From positions 1 through 64,000 of the forward strand of contig CAJTJB010000006.1 of NCBI GenBank assembly GCA_910576955.1: DNA of 64,000 nucleotides. The letters run 5' to 3'. Source of the DNA: an uncultured Alphaproteobacteria bacterium. GTDB taxonomy: Bacteria; Pseudomonadota; Alphaproteobacteria; RF32; CAG-239. Under the pieces are notes generated by a model that was not told the origin of the DNA, did no database searches, and worked only from the letters and a program-made list of their open reading frames with translations. The first letter of the stretch is position 1. Each line of letters starts with the position of its first letter. Position numbers and translations under genes: made by a program. Shown one piece after another: positions 60,720 to 64,000 of this stretch.

Positions 60720-61127
60720 ATGTTCAAAAATATAATGTTACTCGCAAGCCTCATTTTCGGACTTTCCGCCTGCGCCACATCAGAAAACTATACCGCGCAG
60801 CTAAACAGCGAAGTCGGCAAAACCGCCCCACAGCTTACTGCCAAATACGGCACACCCTCCCATGTTAAACGCCTCGCAAACGGTGATGAGATTTATTCTT
60901 ATGTGAGCATAAACGAGCAGGTTCTGCCCAACCCGAACTATTATTTTAACAACGGTTTTATGACCGAAGACGAAATGTTTGCCCCGTTTACCTACGGCGG
61001 CGATGCCATCCCTGTCGGCAGCTATATGGGCGAAATCGTCACTGATTATTGCAACACCAAGTTTTACCTCAAAAACAATATCGTCACCTCATGGCAGTGG
61101 AGCGGCAATTCGTGCGTCGCGATGTAA
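60720..61127 (+). CDS. small lipoprotein of unknown function
   Basis: A 135-residue lipoprotein with lipobox FGLSAC (Cys19) after MFKNIMLLASLI. The mature part has an SmpA/OmlA-like opening (LNSEVGKTAPQLTAKYGTPSHVKRLANGDEIYSYV), typical of small outer-membrane lipoproteins that tune envelope assembly; the match is only general. Start is the ATG at 60720, behind AAAGGAGAAAG; the frame opens 20 codons further upstream. A bidirectional terminator separates it from the tRNA gene. Confidence 0.8.
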   Translation: MFKNIMLLASLIFGLSACATSENYTAQLNSEVGKTAPQLTAKYGTPSHVKRLANGDEIYSYVSINEQVLPNPNYYFNNGFMTEDEMFAPFTYGGDAIPVGSYMGEIVTDYCNTKFYLKNNIVTSWQWSGNSCVAM

Positions 61128-61154
61128 CGCTGAAAACCCTGCTGCAGATAACAT

Positions 61155-61184
61155 AAAACCCTCGGAAAACCGAGGGTTTAAAAC
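61155..61184. terminator. bidirectional terminator between lipoprotein gene and tRNA-Thr
   Basis: Perfect 10-bp stem AAACCCTCGG/CCGAGGGTTT with loop AAAA (61156-61179). Confidence 0.9.
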
Positions 61185-61260
61185 TGGTGCCAACAGAGAG
61201 ACTCGAACTCCCGACCCACTGATTACAAATCAGTAGCTCTACCAACTGAGCTATGTTGGC
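61185..61260 (-). tRNA. tRNA-Thr (anticodon TGT)
   Basis: A 76-nt cloverleaf on the minus strand: acceptor GCCAACA/TGTTGGC with discriminator A, D arm GCTCAGTTGGTAGAGC, anticodon stem ACTGA/TCAGT around TTTGTAA (anticodon TGT, reads ACA and related Thr codons), T arm GTTCGAGTC, and an encoded CCA end at 61185-61187. Confidence 0.97.
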
Positions 61261-61382
61261 GCTCAACTGAAAGCTTTTATACTGTACGGATTTGAGAATG
61301 TCAACAACATTTTTTTGTATTTAATCATTTTTTTAAATGCCGCGTTGTAACAAAAATTTAAGATTTCTCGGCGCAAAATATG

Positions 61383-61411
61383 TTGCAGAGAGCTAAATTT
61401 TGTGTTATATT
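61383..61411 (+). promoter_or_regulatory. promoter of the 277-residue charged protein gene
   Basis: TTGCAG (61383-61388), 17-bp spacer ending TGTGT, TATATT (61406-61411). Same -35 and TGTGT-TATA arrangement as the promoter at 63690-63718. Confidence 0.7.
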
Positions 61412-61445
61412 TAAATAAAACAGATACCGTTTAAGGAGAAAGACA

Positions 61446-62279
61446 ATGGCTGAAAGAAGAGTAAAAAGCGAAGAGGAGTTAAAACAACAGCTGGAAGACG
61501 CGCTGAAAAAGCTGCGCCCGCACATTGCCGAAGCGAAAAGCCATGAACCCTTATTAGGCAAATATGAAAAACTCGCAGCCCGTCCGGAAGAGGCAAAGGC
61601 CGTTGAAAACAAAAAAGACAAATCTAAACCGTTAGGATTGGACGGCTTGGCTAAAAAGGGCAATGCGTTGGAAAAGAAGGCCAAAGAAGCCGGCATAGAT
61701 TTCACCCGCCCGAGCAAAGAAAAAGACGATAAAGCCAAAGAAGACGAGAAGAAAAAAGAGAAAGAAAAAGAGAACACGAAAAATAATCCAAAACAAAAAA
61801 GTGAAATTCTTAACACCATTTCATTGCCTCAAGGTGCCCACATTGTCGAACACGCCAACAAATGGGAAATTGTTACCAAAGATAAAAACGGGCAAGAAGT
61901 TGCAACAGACATTACCGAGGTTATGAACACAATTGACAATTATAATAAAGGCGTCAACGAGGTAAACAAGACAAGACAAGCAATGTCGCAACCGCAAATT
62001 TCCAACCAAACCAAAGAAAATGCTGTTTTACCATCATTAAAAAATCTTTACTCAGAAGAAGGCAAAGCGGTTTACAAAGCTCCGGAAAACGTTACCCCGA
62101 AAGACATTCCGGTATTCCAATCAGAAGAGCAAATGCGTGCATTTGCCAATAAAGCTTACGAATTATCAAATGCTGATAAATTGTATAAGAAATTGAACGA
62201 CCGTGAAAATGATAATACGCGTTCCAAAGATGAGCAAAATTTAACACTGTCTAAACTGTCTGAACGCGGCGGGCGCTAA
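61446..62279 (+). CDS. highly charged cytosolic protein of unknown function
   Basis: A 277-residue protein with a helical N-terminus (EEELKQQLEDALKKLRPHIAEA), a central Lys/Glu low-complexity stretch (about 95-118, EKDDKAKEDEKKKEKEKE), and a C-terminal half with a small folded-looking segment (LPQGAHIVEHANKWEIVTKD). No signal peptide or TM segment. RBS AAGGAGAAAG. Own promoter and terminator. No family recognised. Confidence 0.7.
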   Translation: MAERRVKSEEELKQQLEDALKKLRPHIAEAKSHEPLLGKYEKLAARPEEAKAVENKKDKSKPLGLDGLAKKGNALEKKAKEAGIDFTRPSKEKDDKAKEDEKKKEKEKENTKNNPKQKSEILNTISLPQGAHIVEHANKWEIVTKDKNGQEVATDITEVMNTIDNYNKGVNEVNKTRQAMSQPQISNQTKENAVLPSLKNLYSEEGKAVYKAPENVTPKDIPVFQSEEQMRAFANKAYELSNADKLYKKLNDRENDNTRSKDEQNLTLSKLSERGGR

Positions 62280-62293
62280 CCCAAATAAAACCA

Positions 62294-62320
62294 ACGGAGC
62301 ACCAAGCTCCGTTTTTTATT
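62294..62320 (+). terminator. rho-independent terminator of the 277-residue protein gene
   Basis: Stem ACGGAGC/GCTCCGT around ACCAA, followed by TTTTTATT. Confidence 0.9.
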
Positions 62321-62344
62321 GCCCCAATACCTCCCCATCCAAGA

Positions 62345-62641
62345 GTCATTGCGAGCGCAGCCGTAAGGCACAAACGCGTGGCAATCCACAGACAGGTGCG
62401 CAGCACACATAAATACCATACCCTCAAAAGATTGCCACGGCAACAAGTTGCCTCGCAATGACGCGCGTTTAAATTGTCATTGCGAGGTAAGCCGTAAGGC
62501 AATAACCGAAGCAATCCACAGACAGGTGCGCAGCACACATAAATACCATATTCTCAAAAGATTGCCGCGTCACTCCGTTCCTCGCAATGACTAGAGAAAA
62601 AGGGAGAGATTGCCACGACAACAAGTTGCCTCGCAAAGACA
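62345..62641. repeat. tandem family B repeats
   Basis: Two ~117-bp copies (62345-62462 and 62476-62591) and a partial third (62607-62641). Each full copy begins GTCATTGCGAG and ends CTCGCAATGAC, forming a long palindrome. The middle, from GCAATCCACAGACAGGTGCG through ATAAATACCATA to AAAAGATTGCC, is nearly identical in both. Fills the gap between the two charged-protein genes; no gene here. Confidence 0.85.
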
Positions 62642-62698
62642 CATTAAAAAGCAAGTGTTTTCTATTAGCGCATTACGCTCGGTATAACTATCGGATTA

Positions 62699-63652
62699 TC
62701 ACGCCCGCTCGGCTTGTTTCACTTTGTTTTTCTTAAACGGCATCAGCTTTTTAATGCCGTCATTAAGCACATCGCGCACCGAAACATTTTGAAAATCAAT
62801 ATTGCGCTGTGCATATTGCTGCTTGAGCATTTCTTCCATCTTAACACGCCATTGGAAATGTTTTTTAAGGCTCGCGACCAGACTGTCACGGCTGATTTCC
62901 ATCTCGCCGCCTTTGTTTTTTGCAGGCGAAATATTGATGCCGCATTCTTTCAAAACGCCGCTGAATTTGCCCAAAACTTCCGGTGACAAATGCCCGAGCG
63001 CCGCCTGTTGCGGTTTTTGCCGCAGATATTCAACCATTTTCTTGCGGTTTGCCCTGTCGCCAAACAGCGGCAACATCTGTTCCAATTCCGCCATAACTTG
63101 CGGGTCAGTTCTTTCACCGCGTTTTTGGCTGCGGTTCATTTGTTTAACCAAGTGGAATAAATATTTTTCGGGCTGATTAGTCTGCCAGTCGCGCGCAATA
63201 GCGTTTCTGTCGTTTTCACGCGACTGCCGCCACAAAAGTTTTTGCTCTTCAGAAAGTTCACCGCCCCGTGCCAATTTAAGCAGTTTCTCGCGCAGCCCGC
63301 GGTTTTCCGCCATCGCTTTGACGGTTTCCGCCGAATATCCGAGTGCCAGCATCGTCACGCTGAAATCAAGCAGCTCAACTGTTTCTTGTTCTTCTTTTGC
63401 CGCCTGTTTTTGTTCGTTTTTGATAAAATCTTTTACCTGGTCATTGCCGTTCAAAAGCTCTCTGGGCAGCCGGTCTTGATAGCGGGTTTTAATCCATTCG
63501 GGAATCTGCCGCCAAATATCATAATGCGCGCTGTGGCGGGAAACGATTGCGGTCAATACGTCCTCGGGCACATTGCTTGCCGTCGCTCTCCGATAATCAT
63601 CCGGATAGTTCGCATATAAAAATCTTTCAAAATCGCTCGAGTTGACAGACAT
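62699..63652 (-). CDS. helical cytosolic protein of unknown function
   Basis: A 317-residue protein starting at the ATG at 63652, behind GCAGGAGACG; the frame continues 31 codons upstream through the promoter region and should not be used. It is alpha-helical and hydrophilic, with FERFLYANYPDDYRRATASNVPEDVL at the start and a basic tail (KKLMPFKKNKVKQAERA). No signal, TM or known motif. Similar in character and promoter to the gene at 61446. Confidence 0.7.
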   Translation of the reverse strand: MSVNSSDFERFLYANYPDDYRRATASNVPEDVLTAIVSRHSAHYDIWRQIPEWIKTRYQDRLPRELLNGNDQVKDFIKNEQKQAAKEEQETVELLDFSVTMLALGYSAETVKAMAENRGLREKLLKLARGGELSEEQKLLWRQSRENDRNAIARDWQTNQPEKYLFHLVKQMNRSQKRGERTDPQVMAELEQMLPLFGDRANRKKMVEYLRQKPQQAALGHLSPEVLGKFSGVLKECGINISPAKNKGGEMEISRDSLVASLKKHFQWRVKMEEMLKQQYAQRNIDFQNVSVRDVLNDGIKKLMPFKKNKVKQAERA

Positions 63653-63689
63653 AACACGTCTCCTGCCATAAATTTCTAATCTTATAAAC

Positions 63690-63718
63690 AGTATAACACA
63701 GATTATTATGCACTGCAA
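63690..63718 (-). promoter_or_regulatory. promoter of the 317-residue protein gene
   Basis: Minus strand TTGCAG (63713-63718), 17-bp spacer ending TGTGT, TATACT (63690-63695). Confidence 0.75.
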
Positions 63719-63729
63719 CAAAAAAGCGC

Positions 63730-63772
63730 AAACAAAATCCCCCAAATTCAGCTAAAAGCAGAAATTGGGGGA
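63730..63772 (-). terminator. terminator of the partial membrane protein gene
   Basis: CCCCCAA (63739-63745) pairs with TTGGGGG (63765-63771); on the minus strand ATTTTGTTTG follows. Confidence 0.75.
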
Positions 63773-63777
63773 TAATG

Positions 63778-64000
63778 TTACAAATTGTCTATCTTACGCG
63801 CCTCGTCAAGCATTTTATCATAGCTCTGCGAGCTGCGAACAATGAAGACGAGTATCAGCACCACTGCCACTCCGGTTGCTATGTAGATAAGACTGTTGAG
63901 CTCATACAACTGCCCCAGTTTGAGAACAAGCAGCGAGTAGATAAACCACTTGATGCTCTGTTCTTTGAGGTTAAACTTGCCGAAACAGTCCAGAATGGCT
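63778..64000 (-). CDS. membrane protein, C-terminal part (5' end outside window)
   Basis: An open frame without start runs from the right edge to TAA at 63778-63780, giving 73 residues. It shows a hydrophobic stretch (WFIYSLLVLKLGQLYEL) and a clear TM helix (LIYIATGVAVVLILVFIV), ending in a short soluble tail (SYDKMLDEARKIDNL). No family recognised from this fragment. A terminator follows 5-10 bp later. Confidence 0.7.
   Translation of the reverse strand, partial: AILDCFGKFNLKEQSIKWFIYSLLVLKLGQLYELNSLIYIATGVAVVLILVFIVRSSQSYDKMLDEARKIDNL

Noticed and set aside
62251..62654. Several overlapping small minus-strand ORFs
   Set aside because: All are translations of tandem family B repeats; the repeated peptide AAHLSVDC is a repeat artefact.

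Overview
The window reads as a chromosomal segment of a fermentative Alphaproteobacterium, probably one of the poorly characterised gut-associated lineages. The placement is inferred from gene content: a GapR/DUF2312 protein, an IhfB-type histone-like protein, an lptF-lptD-surA-rsmA row, an alphaproteobacterial PAS-fold sensor, a DUF3108 protein, and an mreBCD-mrdA-rodA cluster. L-lactate dehydrogenase, pyruvate kinase and a full-length bifunctional AdhE point to mixed lactate/ethanol fermentation. No rRNA, CRISPR array, insertion-sequence transposase or prophage block was found.

Layout. 0.2-6.8 kb: HAD phosphatase, acpP-fabF-mltG, ldh, pyk, gapR. 7-14.6 kb: an arginine decarboxylase/antiporter pair resembling chlamydial AaxB/AaxC, then rsmA, surA, lptD, lptF. 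15-22 kb: MscS-type channel, GT8 glycosyltransferase, adhE. 22.4-26.4 kb: an AT-rich accessory block with a three-gene operon of secreted proteins sharing one signal peptide, and a cytoplasmic protein with a T4-lysozyme-like C-terminus behind a leader with two terminator-like hairpins. 27-31 kb: grpE, a small secreted pair, accD, lapA-like, ihfB, tsaB. 31-36 kb: a PAS protein without a kinase domain, then an overlapping operon of an unknown protein, PTS EIIA-Man, HPr and a DNA methyltransferase. 36-46 kb: ftsH, folA-rnhB, rhodanese, prmA, aminopeptidase P and several unknowns. 47.2-48.8 kb: a gene-poor locus with three tiny hydrophobic peptides, a D-type structured repeat, a promoter-operator-terminator sRNA unit, and a ~160-nt structured RNA before a small HTH-like gene. 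49-64 kb: rplQ away from rpoA, unknown acidic proteins, trhP-like U32 protein, ddl-miaA, mreBCD-mrdA-rodA, tRNA-Thr, and a partial membrane gene at the right edge.

The most unusual feature is the intergenic DNA, which carries at least four families of structured repeats. Family A (~125-145 bp) is a long hairpin ending at the stop codon of a minus-strand gene in six cases. Family D (~155 bp) folds into several stems with GNRA tetraloops and tandem G-A mismatches, and its stems change sequence between copies while keeping pairing. D copies sit inside family C (C-rich/G-rich) palindromes, and C sits inside family B (GTCATTGCGAG-type). A diverged D-like copy directly precedes a 20-codon hydrophobic ORF and a terminator near 47.7 kb. 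This combination is the best candidate here for an undescribed element or system.
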